A stretch of DNA of 24,310 bases from CAYIHX01 sp964363305 (GTDB lineage Bacteria; Bdellovibrionota; UBA1018), in the NCBI GenBank assembly GCA_964363305.1, contig CAYIHX010000053.1, positions 1 through 24,310 of the forward strand, written 5' to 3'. Under the pieces are notes generated by a model that made no database searches, was not told the DNA's origin, and saw only the letters and a program-made list of their open reading frames with translations. The translations under genes were made by a program, and so were the position numbers. Positions 1 through 7,440 of this stretch are shown here, piece after piece (positions within the stretch are counted from its first letter, which is position 1; each line of letters starts with the position of its first letter).

Positions 1-2
1 AG

Positions 3-677
3 AGTGTTCCCAGACGGTGGATCGGGCCAGCCATCGACGAGCTTGATTCTCGTATTCGAATCGAGTTCCCGAGGCCAGACGCTTCAAGCGAAAGCTGCAC
101 CGCGCTCATCACTGCCTCCTGGGTCACCACCGAGGCTCTCCTTCGATCTTGGGCAGGCGGCCATCTTCTTCCCTACCTTGATCAGTACTGGGAAATGGCC
201 GATGGGTCGACCCTTCGCCTGATTTCTGAAATAGAGACGGATGAATCAATCGAAAAATCCATTCCGGGTTTTCGAGCCGATTGGAGTTTCATGAGGTTAT
301 GCGGGGCAGATCTCCAAGGGCTTGATCTCAGAAACTTCAACCTTCGCGGAGCTGACCTCACGGGCGCGGATCTGACGGGCTCCCGGCTTGATGACAGCGA
401 TCTCAGGTTTGCGCGGTTGGAACGGACTCAACTCCGTCACGCCAGCTTCCAGAGGAGCCAACTCGGAAAGGCGGAATTCGTGCGAGCTGACGCGCGAGAT
501 GCGAATTTCTCCGATGCAACCCTGGACGAAGCGCGTTTCGAAGACTCGTGGTTTGACCGGGCTTCCTTTCGGGGCGCTTCGGCCCGGGAGGTGACGTGCC
601 GAACGAGTCGGGCGCCCTGGGCTGACTGGAGCGGGTCGCGGATGGGATTCGCGGTTCGGGATCGCTGCTTTTTCTAG
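3..677 (+). CDS. Pentapeptide-repeat protein, C-terminal part (5' end outside window)
   Basis: The frame is open from the left edge with no stop, so the gene probably begins outside the window; the first visible ATG (195) has no convincing ribosome binding site. The first ~95 visible residues are non-repetitive and protein-like. From about codon 98 the sequence falls into five-residue repeats of the A(D/N)Lxx type (for example GADLTGADLTGSRLDDSDL, then looser units with F or L at the centre). Pentapeptide repeats fold as a right-handed quadrilateral beta-helix, usually a binding surface and not an enzyme. The repeats run nearly to the stop, ending in a short Trp/Arg-rich tail. The role is unknown: the fold occurs in topoisomerase-protecting proteins but also in many uncharacterised ones. 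It is convergent with the next gene, with about 30 bases between the stops and no obvious terminator hairpin. Confidence 0.7.
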   Translation, partial: SVPRRWIGPAIDELDSRIRIEFPRPDASSESCTALITASWVTTEALLRSWAGGHLLPYLDQYWEMADGSTLRLISEIETDESIEKSIPGFRADWSFMRLCGADLQGLDLRNFNLRGADLTGADLTGSRLDDSDLRFARLERTQLRHASFQRSQLGKAEFVRADARDANFSDATLDEARFEDSWFDRASFRGASAREVTCRTSRAPWADWSGSRMGFAVRDRCFF

Positions 678-707
678 CTGTGAATTCAATGGGGGTGCAA
701 ACCCTGA

Positions 708-2006
708 TTATCCACTCGTCACCTCTTCTGAAATGGCCAAAATACCCAAAACAGTATCGAGGCCCCGGGTGTAGACGGCTTCCGGCACCCCGCACGCAGA
801 CTCCCAGTTCTCCTGGGTCTTTCCGCACATTTGATGAGTTTCGCGGATACGCTCCAACAGCGACTCAAGGCCAGGCAGCTCAGTCCGAACCATCTCGATC
901 AATGGTACTGGGAATGCCCGCCAGCGAAGGTCCACTCGATTGAGAAGCCTACTCAGCTTTAGAAAGTCCTGAGCTACATTTCGATAAAGGTCGGCAATGG
1001 CCAGCATTCGATCACGTTTCGCGATATCTGAGCTGAACGCATAACCCGCAGGCAAAAAGGGAATCTGTGCAACGGCATAAGAAATAGGCGCGGCCGTTTC
1101 AGATCTGAATCCTTCAACAAATCGACGCAAGCCTTGACCTGCCTTCTCGAGTGGCTCACCGCCAGAAACCACGCTCGAAATCATCTCTCCGGCGCTGGAT
1201 ATCCCTTCTCCACCCTGGGCGACGATTCGCGCGTTTACTCGTCCTTCGCGGGACGCGCGATTCAATTCTGACGTCACCTTTGCTCGCAACGAGGCCGACA
1301 TGGGGCCAAAACCCCCCGCGGCACTGGCGCTTGCCTCAATACTTGATCGAGTCGACTGATCGATGGAATCGACTCGAATCTCAATCACGGCCAACGCCGC
1401 TCTTCTTTCAATCGTCGCGTAGTGCGTGCCACAGACCGAGATAAAACGTCCGTATTCCTGATTTCGAATCATCTGATCGGCAAGCGGCGTCAACCGGGGC
1501 ACACCCGAGAACCGTCTCGCGTATTCGCTCCGCGCACGTACCAGGATTGTTAGTGAATTTTGTTGAACAGTCCGACTTTGCGCTAATTTGAACGCGCCCC
1601 CTCCAGAGAACCCCAGATAGGATGCCTCGACTGAGACATCGATTCCCAAAGCCTCTCGATACTCGTTCATCGTACGAACCAAGAAGACATCCACCTCCGT
1701 ACTGAGCGCCCCTCCATCTGCCCGCGATTGCTCGGAGACTCCCGGAGCAATGGATCGCGTCGCCAGCGGATGCGCTGAGGTATTTGTCGGCTCCGGACCC
1801 AGGTTTGGGGAAGCCAAAGGGAGAATTCCGAACTCCAGACATTCCGTCTTAGGCTCAAGCGGGCGAGAGGGGTCGAATCCACTTCCTAGCCTCAGCACGC
1901 TCTGAGGGTGAAAGTCATACCAGTATTGCGTATCGACCCCCGCAAACGCCTGAGTAGACCAGATGAAAAGAGCGCCAACCGAAAGAGAACATTGCCTTCG
2001 AATCAT
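708..2006 (-). CDS. Secreted MACPF-like (membrane attack complex/perforin) protein
   Basis: The product is 432 aa from an ATG at 2006 with GGAGG five bases upstream; the frame extends further 5' but this start gives a clean signal peptide (RR, hydrophobic stretch, AFA cleavage near residue 22). Residues ~104-265 resemble a MACPF core: a segment like ALGIDVSVEASYLGFSGG, then SLTILVRARSEYARRF, then the signature CGTHYATIE at 192-200 (family pattern Y/W-G-T/S-H-F/Y). The signature is followed by alternating and Ser/Ala-rich segments of the kind that unfurl into membrane hairpins. The Gly-Gly pair that usually follows the signature is not clear (RRAAL here). MACPF proteins form ring-shaped pores in target membranes; bacterial members are mostly uncharacterised. 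It is transcribed divergently from the Hint-domain operon. Family call is by motif only; pore formation is inference. Confidence 0.62.
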   Translation of the reverse strand: MIRRQCSLSVGALFIWSTQAFAGVDTQYWYDFHPQSVLRLGSGFDPSRPLEPKTECLEFGILPLASPNLGPEPTNTSAHPLATRSIAPGVSEQSRADGGALSTEVDVFLVRTMNEYREALGIDVSVEASYLGFSGGGAFKLAQSRTVQQNSLTILVRARSEYARRFSGVPRLTPLADQMIRNQEYGRFISVCGTHYATIERRAALAVIEIRVDSIDQSTRSSIEASASAAGGFGPMSASLRAKVTSELNRASREGRVNARIVAQGGEGISSAGEMISSVVSGGEPLEKAGQGLRRFVEGFRSETAAPISYAVAQIPFLPAGYAFSSDIAKRDRMLAIADLYRNVAQDFLKLSRLLNRVDLRWRAFPVPLIEMVRTELPGLESLLERIRETHQMCGKTQENWESACGVPEAVYTRGLDTVLGILAISEEVTSG

Positions 2007-2221
2007 TTGAACCTCCAAGAGTTCAAGGTCACAGCAAGGGATATGCCATGGTGCAGGAGCCACCAAGACAGACGCCGGAGGCGCTCCATGGGGAGTCGTA
2101 GGATTTGCCAACAATCAAAGTAGATCATTCTCTACACATCGAATCGCGCACTCACCTCAAACGAATGGGCAATCGGCACGCCCCTTGCTTATACGGCCAA
2201 GCAACACCTCTGGAGGAACTT
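2007..2221. promoter_or_regulatory. Divergent intergenic region between MACPF-like gene and exported-protein operon
   Basis: This 215-base gap must hold promoters for both directions. It contains two CCATGG sites (2046-2051 and 2086-2091) flanking a small CGCC-gga-GGCG hairpin (2073-2083). Strong Shine-Dalgarno sequences lie at each end: GGAGG at 2012-2016 (minus-strand reading) and at 2212-2216 (plus). I see no convincing -35/-10 pair on either strand, so a non-housekeeping sigma factor or an activator is possible. Confidence 0.4.
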
Positions 2222-3226
2222 ATGTACCTAAACTTCGCCTACCTGATTCTTGCCGTTCACCTAAGTCATGCGAACGAACTCCCTACCTACACCTTACCGC
2301 CGATGCTCTCGCTCACTCAGTACCTCACCAGTGGGGACTCATACCGATGGTTCAACGCCCGGTGCACTCAATGGGGAGACAGTCTGGGTCAGGGACAGGC
2401 CCAAGGAAGAAATCGATGGGCCCTCAGCTGCTACAGCAAAAGAAGTCGAGAATTGAATGAAAGGATCAAGACTCAGCCAGAACGGGCCCGAGAACTCGTT
2501 GATGAATCCCTCCGAGCGATGACCTACACGGCGCTGATTCGTAATGTTGAGACCAACAACGAAGGAATTTCTGGTCCGAAACGCTACGCGACCTTCGGAA
2601 TGTGGAACCCGGAAACGAACGAGCCCGTCAATCCGGACCACTGGATGGCCCCGATTTCGGAGACTGATCCGTGTGAACTTCCTAGAGCGGAATTTGCCTT
2701 AGTCGCTTTTTGCGTAGAGGGCTGTTTCTCGTCTGGACAAGTGGTCCGTTTTGAAGAAGGTGAATTCACGATTCCTCGCGCAATATCACGAAAAGGCCTC
2801 AAGGTCATGACTGTCGCCGAGGGATCAACTCTTCAATCTGTCCACTGGCAAGCGACGCCCATCAAAGGATTCGTCGAAACTCTCGGTCGCTCGGATCAAG
2901 AAGTGGTCCGCATCACAACTGAAAGCGGACACACGCTCACGGTGACCCCAAATCACCCCATTCTCATTCATTCTGGGGCGCTTATCGAGGCACGAAACCT
3001 CCAACCCCATGACCTACTCATTCTTGAAACCGGCGAATGGTCAGCGATATCTCGGCTTTCAACGGAGCACTACTTCGGAAAGGTCTACAATCTCACGGTG
3101 GATTCCGAAAATCCCATCGAAAACCTGGTCTCTTCAGGCGGAATCGTTAACGGAAGTGTCTATTTCCAAAATGAAGGAAGCGACTGGATGAATCGCCTCC
3201 TGATGCGCGTCAACCTTCAACTCTAA
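2222..3226 (+). CDS. Secreted protein with C-terminal Hint (hedgehog/intein-like) domain
   Basis: The product is 334 aa; ATG 2222 was chosen because GGAGG sits five bases upstream and a short signal peptide follows (cleavage likely after SHA, ~residue 17). The N-terminal ~160 residues match no family I recognise. From Cys168 the sequence fits a Hint domain: block A GCFSSGQVV, block B GHTLTVTPNHPI (Thr242, His245), then EARNLQPHDLLIL, block F GKVYNLTVDSE, and a closing GGIVNGSV. Hint domains perform N-S acyl shifts leading to protein splicing, autocleavage or sterol/nucleophile transfer. There is no clear canonical His-Asn end with a following Cys/Ser/Thr extein, so cleavage or ligation of the N-terminal part is more likely than full splicing. 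It is the first gene of a four-gene run of exported proteins, divergent from the MACPF-like gene. Confidence 0.75.
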   Translation: MYLNFAYLILAVHLSHANELPTYTLPPMLSLTQYLTSGDSYRWFNARCTQWGDSLGQGQAQGRNRWALSCYSKRSRELNERIKTQPERARELVDESLRAMTYTALIRNVETNNEGISGPKRYATFGMWNPETNEPVNPDHWMAPISETDPCELPRAEFALVAFCVEGCFSSGQVVRFEEGEFTIPRAISRKGLKVMTVAEGSTLQSVHWQATPIKGFVETLGRSDQEVVRITTESGHTLTVTPNHPILIHSGALIEARNLQPHDLLILETGEWSAISRLSTEHYFGKVYNLTVDSENPIENLVSSGGIVNGSVYFQNEGSDWMNRLLMRVNLQL

Positions 3227-3241
3227 TACAAAAAGGACAAT

Positions 3242-4300
3242 ATGAATACCCAACTCAATCTGGCAATCGCAACACTCTGTAGTACGATCATCGGTTGCGC
3301 GCCGAACAAGGCCGACAAAACCCAAGATCTGCTTCCTCCTTCTGACATAAAAGCAGACGCACAAGAAAATAGAGAGAGACCTTTCGGGGAAAAGTACCGC
3401 ATCGGAGAAACCGTTTTCGACATCCACGACCCGCAATACGGCTGCGGAGAGGCCAGCCCCTCGGCCTTTGGTTGCTTACAGCAATCCTGCCGACAAGCAG
3501 GTGGAAACTGGGACGCTGACGGTAAACAATGCCTTTGCGGTGACGGCGTCATTCTATCCCAAGGTGAACGGGCTGAGTGCCAACGGTCTCCTGATGGAAA
3601 AAGATTGACTGACTCCATACAGCTTTTCGTATCCAACAGAGAATTCCCTTTGGTATTCGCGCACGGCCAGTCAACTCCTTCCTTGGGGCGTCACGGAGGC
3701 ACAATTCTCACCGATGCGCAGGGCTACTTCGGAAACCCTCTCTATCGATCACCTCAATACTTTGAGCATATTATTCAGAAGAGAGGCGCTGTCGCGGATG
3801 AGCCGCAAAATGGCGATATTTTCCTGAATTCACTGAATCTCGTCATCGACTCAATGGATGAGATGGGCGACGCAATGACCCGACGGCCCTTTTCATCGAA
3901 GGCGCCATCAATCGTGCAACTGGGGCGATTCGAGTCTTCGCTCGAGTCCGTTACGAACGCGCTCCAGCAGTACTCAACCCTTCGAGCATTGCCCGAACCC
4001 CACATCGTCTTTATGTCCCGATCGGGCGGTTGCGCAACAGGATGTCGAGTCCACTTTGCCTTGCCTTCTACTCCGAAGTACGAAGCCCACCTCGTACGGG
4101 ACTACTTTTGGGGAGCCATTGGATTTGAAGCCATTGACTTAAGCATTCGCTTCAATCCACACATATCACCTCAGCGTCTTCGAATCTTTCTCCTTCCTTC
4201 CGGAAAAGTCTCTCACATCGTTGGAGAAACTCTTCCCCTCGGCCTCTCCGCTCATGGATCCGGACTCGGAAGCGGGACTTCAACGGGGAGACAACAATGA
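3242..4300 (+). CDS. Cys-rich putative lipoprotein, unknown function
   Basis: The product is 352 aa with AAAAGGA just upstream of the ATG and 15 bases after the previous stop. A lipobox (IIGC) places the lipidated Cys at residue 19. A Cys cluster follows (C68, C78, C83, C97, C99, C113, including GGNWDADGKQCLCGDG), suggesting a small disulphide-bonded module. The rest (~130-352) begins with IQLFVSNREFPLVFAHGQS and ends in a Gly/Ser-rich tail; I recognise no enzyme motif there. Its stop overlaps the next gene's start (ATGA, 4297-4300), so translation is probably coupled. Placement with the Hint-domain protein suggests a shared envelope or extracellular role, but the function is unknown. Confidence 0.75.
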   Translation: MNTQLNLAIATLCSTIIGCAPNKADKTQDLLPPSDIKADAQENRERPFGEKYRIGETVFDIHDPQYGCGEASPSAFGCLQQSCRQAGGNWDADGKQCLCGDGVILSQGERAECQRSPDGKRLTDSIQLFVSNREFPLVFAHGQSTPSLGRHGGTILTDAQGYFGNPLYRSPQYFEHIIQKRGAVADEPQNGDIFLNSLNLVIDSMDEMGDAMTRRPFSSKAPSIVQLGRFESSLESVTNALQQYSTLRALPEPHIVFMSRSGGCATGCRVHFALPSTPKYEAHLVRDYFWGAIGFEAIDLSIRFNPHISPQRLRIFLLPSGKVSHIVGETLPLGLSAHGSGLGSGTSTGRQQ

Positions 4301-4971
4301 AAGCATCGACATACCTCTGCATTCTCGTTGCGGGAGTCCTTCTGCTTCTTGGCGCCACCGAGGAAAAATCCCACTGGGAAGGGAGCCGCGCTCCTCATGC
4401 GCTCATTCCCTCCGCTCAGCCCATAAGCAACGAAACGCCAACCCAATTGAGTTCGGATCCATCATTGTCGTCGGCAAAAGATATCCTCGATTCAAAAGCC
4501 CTCCCGTCTGATGAGCCCATGGGCCCAGAGAAACTCACTCTACCTCCTCGCCTGTCCCGATTTCTTGAACTATCAAGGATCCCCTTGAAAAACTCTGACG
4601 ATGAGGGCCAGTTTCACAACCTTCAGACTTCAGAATTCCTCGTTCAAGACTGCCTCGACATTCTCCTCGATTCTTCGTCGAAACCATCGACCTACGAATC
4701 AGTCATCAAGCGAATCGTGGCCATACAAGCCCTAGAAAAGGCGGGAACCAAGAGAAGTCACGGAACTCGAGCCCTAGAACAGGTCGCCCGTCAGTATCTG
4801 AACGACTCGGAGTCGGGCCTTTCCCTGCTCGAGCAAAAAAGTCGACGCGGAGACCTCCTTGAATTGGCACATCTGCTCTTCCGAGAAAACCCAAAGGTCA
4901 TCACTCAATTCTCGCATGATTTTCATGCCAGTGAAAAATGGAAGTGGCTAAGAAAGAACCTGTCACTATGA
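4297..4971 (+). CDS. Exported or membrane-anchored protein, unknown function
   Basis: The product is 224 aa, starting inside the stop of the preceding gene (ATGA overlap), with GGGGAGA a few bases upstream. The N-terminus is a signal peptide or single anchor (about residues 5-20, LCILVAGVLLLLGA) with no lipobox Cys. The body is hydrophilic, first Ser/Pro-rich, then probably helical with many charged residues (for example LEQVARQYLNDSESGLSLL). I do not recognise a family. It is sandwiched between two other exported proteins with overlapping stop/start codons on both sides, which argues for co-translation and joint function. Confidence 0.7.
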   Translation: MKASTYLCILVAGVLLLLGATEEKSHWEGSRAPHALIPSAQPISNETPTQLSSDPSLSSAKDILDSKALPSDEPMGPEKLTLPPRLSRFLELSRIPLKNSDDEGQFHNLQTSEFLVQDCLDILLDSSSKPSTYESVIKRIVAIQALEKAGTKRSHGTRALEQVARQYLNDSESGLSLLEQKSRRGDLLELAHLLFRENPKVITQFSHDFHASEKWKWLRKNLSL

Positions 4972-5858
4972 AACATCTGAACATGGGAACTCTTCCGGTA
5001 CTCCTTCTATTCCTTCCCGGTTTCGCGCAGTCGGCTGGGTCGAGCCGATCCTCAATAGCAAAAATTATCCAAGACATGGGCGTCCAAGCGACGCTTCATT
5101 GTGAAAATGCATCAAGTTCCCTTCGCGCCGATCTCATTCCAGTTCCATCCACTTCTTTCGCCCGATGGACATTGGTATGGAGCAGAAATTCAGGAGAAGA
5201 CGCAATCCATCCGAGTCCGGCCCTCGCCGGAGAAGTCTCCACTCAGAGATTGCAAACGAGAGAGGGGGATACGAGCATTCGTCCGGTCGTCTACCCATTC
5301 GGGCAACCTTCTCCATCGCGCCGCTGTTTCGTGAACCCTGGATCGACAACAACTGACCACATCCTGACTCCGGAAGACCTGACTTCGCAGCTCAGCCAAT
5401 CTGAACAGCTTGGTGAATGTCTCGACGCATTTGGGAGGATTGACCCCACACTTCCGAGCTCAGCTCACCTGATCATTTTTGGGCCGACAGACTGGCGCAT
5501 TGAATTTCCTGGCGAGAGCCTGCGATGCGATGCACGTTCTTATCAATCGATTGCTCAGCATCCAGGAATGCGATCGACTCAAAATAGACTCAGATGGGAT
5601 AAATTTGTTCACGCAATCGAAGAAAAAAGGATGCCCAGCCTGGCAGACTACGGGGAAATCGGCGGATTACTCCAGACTGCGCTCATGGAGTATCAACAGA
5701 ACGTCGGTGATCCCAGCATGGTTTCTACCCTCGGACTGTATCTTTCCATGCGGACGACACTTGTCATGGGAGCGAATTCCCAGTTGAGCGAGTTTGCCCA
5801 TGAGTGGATGAGGAAGGAAGGCGGCCCCAGAACCAAAGTTCGTCTTGAGCGCGACTAG
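4968..5858 (+). CDS. Secreted protein, unknown function
   Basis: The product is 296 aa from ATG 4968, which overlaps the previous stop as ATGA (4968-4971). The frame opens earlier (4938), but the chosen start puts a signal peptide right at the N-terminus (VLLLFLPGFAQS, cleavage near AQS-A). No strong Shine-Dalgarno is visible, consistent with translational coupling. The mature part has four or five Cys and no recognised motif. The C-terminal third is probably helical. It ends the exported-protein operon; about 157 bases follow before the next gene and base composition drops soon afterwards. Confidence 0.7.
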   Translation: MKHLNMGTLPVLLLFLPGFAQSAGSSRSSIAKIIQDMGVQATLHCENASSSLRADLIPVPSTSFARWTLVWSRNSGEDAIHPSPALAGEVSTQRLQTREGDTSIRPVVYPFGQPSPSRRCFVNPGSTTTDHILTPEDLTSQLSQSEQLGECLDAFGRIDPTLPSSAHLIIFGPTDWRIEFPGESLRCDARSYQSIAQHPGMRSTQNRLRWDKFVHAIEEKRMPSLADYGEIGGLLQTALMEYQQNVGDPSMVSTLGLYLSMRTTLVMGANSQLSEFAHEWMRKEGGPRTKVRLERD

Positions 5859-5945
5859 ATTTCTGCTCGGCCTCGCCCAACGGCCTTGCGCGACTGGTCC
5901 GGTGCTCTTCCATCTTTATGAACAGTCATAACTTTGACACGAGAA

Positions 5946-5960
5946 GGTGGATTTTCCACC
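5946..5960. repeat. Short perfect inverted repeat in intergenic region
   Basis: GGTGGA (5946-5951) and TCCACC (5955-5960) form a six-base stem with a TTT loop. It lies 7 bases after a perfect TTGACA (5934-5939), but no good -10 follows at 16-18 bases, so it may be an operator, a weak terminator of the upstream operon, or chance. Confidence 0.3.
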
Positions 5961-6015
5961 CAATATTTAGCGCGCACCTAGAGAAACTCTGTGGTCATGC
6001 CGAGTAGTTTGAGGA

Positions 6016-6672
6016 ATGAATCATTCAATGAAGTGGACCCACAAAAATCGATCCAAGATAAAGCCAGCTTCGCTGGCAGTCTTCTTTCTGTGTATTTACC
6101 CATGGTCCAGGTATTCGTTGAGCGGTCTAATTGATCTAGGCGGGCCGTATGCACTCTACATTTTTGAGATTTTTCTCGGCCTATTTGGGCTATTACTGAT
6201 GCGTCCAGGCGGTCTACGTCGATCTGCTCCCCATCCGATTCGCCTTGTTGCACCACTTCTTGCTGCTGGATTTGGTACCGGCCTAATTGTCTTTTTATGT
6301 GCCCGAATCATGGGGCTTGCCATTCCGTTTGACCTGAACGACAAACAAACTATTTTCGCCCTACTGATCATCGCCCCTATCGTCGAGGAACTCATATTCA
6401 GGGGGCTTCTATGGCGTTCAATGGAAATTCTAAAAATTGAATCACGACACATCATGTGGATTACGACTCTCCTCTTCGCACTGGCCCATTTTGAAGCATT
6501 TTCGCGAGTCGGCGCCGAGATAAAGATTTACGTACTTTATCAGACAGTTTACGTAATTCCCCTCTCAATACTTTGTGCCTCTGCCAGACTACGCTCATTG
6601 AACATATACTATTCAGTTAGCGTACATTTTCTATTCAACTTAGCTTTCTATCTTGGCTCATACATTCTCTAA
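6016..6672 (+). CDS. CPBP-family intramembrane metalloprotease (CAAX/Abi type)
   Basis: The product is 218 aa and strongly hydrophobic, with several membrane helices. All three family motifs are present: EELIFRG (Glu124, Glu125, Arg129), FALAHF with His158, and HFLFNL with His204 and Asn208. These residues form the zinc/catalytic centre of CPBP glutamic-type intramembrane proteases; family members process CAAX proteins, bacteriocins or peptides, or act in self-immunity. The start is uncertain: ATG 6016 follows GAGGA almost without a gap, while ATG 6028 has a 13-base spacing. A stop at 6010 in frame excludes an earlier start. It is first in a tight operon with the next three genes, and the AT-rich zone begins here. 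Confidence 0.85.
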   Translation: MNHSMKWTHKNRSKIKPASLAVFFLCIYPWSRYSLSGLIDLGGPYALYIFEIFLGLFGLLLMRPGGLRRSAPHPIRLVAPLLAAGFGTGLIVFLCARIMGLAIPFDLNDKQTIFALLIIAPIVEELIFRGLLWRSMEILKIESRHIMWITTLLFALAHFEAFSRVGAEIKIYVLYQTVYVIPLSILCASARLRSLNIYYSVSVHFLFNLAFYLGSYIL

Positions 6673-6681
6673 GGGGCACAC

Positions 6682-7440
6682 TTGAACTGGCAGGATCATA
6701 CTAGCTCAGAAATAATGACAGAAGTAAAAGACGGTCGCACTTGCGCACTTCTACCAGTTGGAGCAATTGAGCAACACGGACCACATCTATGCACATCTTA
6801 CGACTCACTGATTGCAACAAGAATCGCCGAAGACTTAGCCATTCTACACAAGTTTTGGTGCTTACCATGCTTCCAGTATGGCACCAGTGAACATCATCTA
6901 GGGTTTTTTGGAACAATTTCTCTTCGCGAGGAAACCATTCTTGCTCTCTTGGCCGACATTTGCCGGTCACTAGCGAAAAGCCAGATAACAAAGCTCATCT
7001 TAATAAATGGACACGGGGGAAACACTATTTGGATGAAAAAAATTGACCATAAATTCAATACTTTTGGGATATCAATAATACACGATAGCCATGCCCCCAT
7101 TCTTTTTAAAGCCATTCGTGAATCCACAGAAAAAATGAGTTCGGAAATCGATAACGCCGAAGGACGCATGGGACTCCATGCTGGACTGTTCGAATCCTCC
7201 CTTGCCCTATTCACTCACCCGCAGTCGATCAAAATGAATAGAGCTGCACCGGGCACCCTTCCCGGAAACGGAAAGGACCATTGGCTAGACCAAGATATTA
7301 AAACGATAATGTCCGAAGGCCTCTCGAAACATTCTCCCAATGGAATTATTGGCGATCCCATTGGGGCTAATCCAACTTTTGGAAAATATTTCTATAGTAT
7401 CTTGATCAAGGAGTTTGAGAAGCTATGTATCGAAGGCTAA
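6682..7440 (+). CDS. Creatininase-family metal-dependent amidohydrolase
   Basis: The product is 252 aa, close to the family's usual size, and starts at a TTG with AAGGGG five bases upstream, nine bases after the protease gene. The metal-site motif PVGAIEQHGPHL is present (Glu30, His32), with Asp41, NGHGGN (His111) and LHAGLFES (His166, Glu171). The family includes creatinine amidohydrolase, MftE-type peptidases of the mycofactocin pathway and formamide hydrolases. The second-glutamate motif of true creatininase (HxE) is HGG here, as in many non-creatininase members, so the substrate cannot be named. Its 3' end overlaps the binding-protein gene by 16 bases. Pairing with a membrane protease and a peptide-type binding protein hints at a peptide or modified amide as substrate. 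Confidence 0.85.
   Translation: MNWQDHTSSEIMTEVKDGRTCALLPVGAIEQHGPHLCTSYDSLIATRIAEDLAILHKFWCLPCFQYGTSEHHLGFFGTISLREETILALLADICRSLAKSQITKLILINGHGGNTIWMKKIDHKFNTFGISIIHDSHAPILFKAIRESTEKMSSEIDNAEGRMGLHAGLFESSLALFTHPQSIKMNRAAPGTLPGNGKDHWLDQDIKTIMSEGLSKHSPNGIIGDPIGANPTFGKYFYSILIKEFEKLCIEG

Noticed and set aside
403..828. Minus-strand open frame of 141 codons across the pentapeptide-repeat gene
   Set aside because: It overlaps both well-supported flanking genes and is Arg/Pro-rich, as expected for an antisense frame of a repeat protein.
5934..5962. Consensus TTGACA as a promoter for the protease operon
   Set aside because: No acceptable -10 lies 16-18 bases downstream; the AT-rich TATTTA at 5964 is 24 bases away. 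Kept only as a remark beside the inverted repeat.
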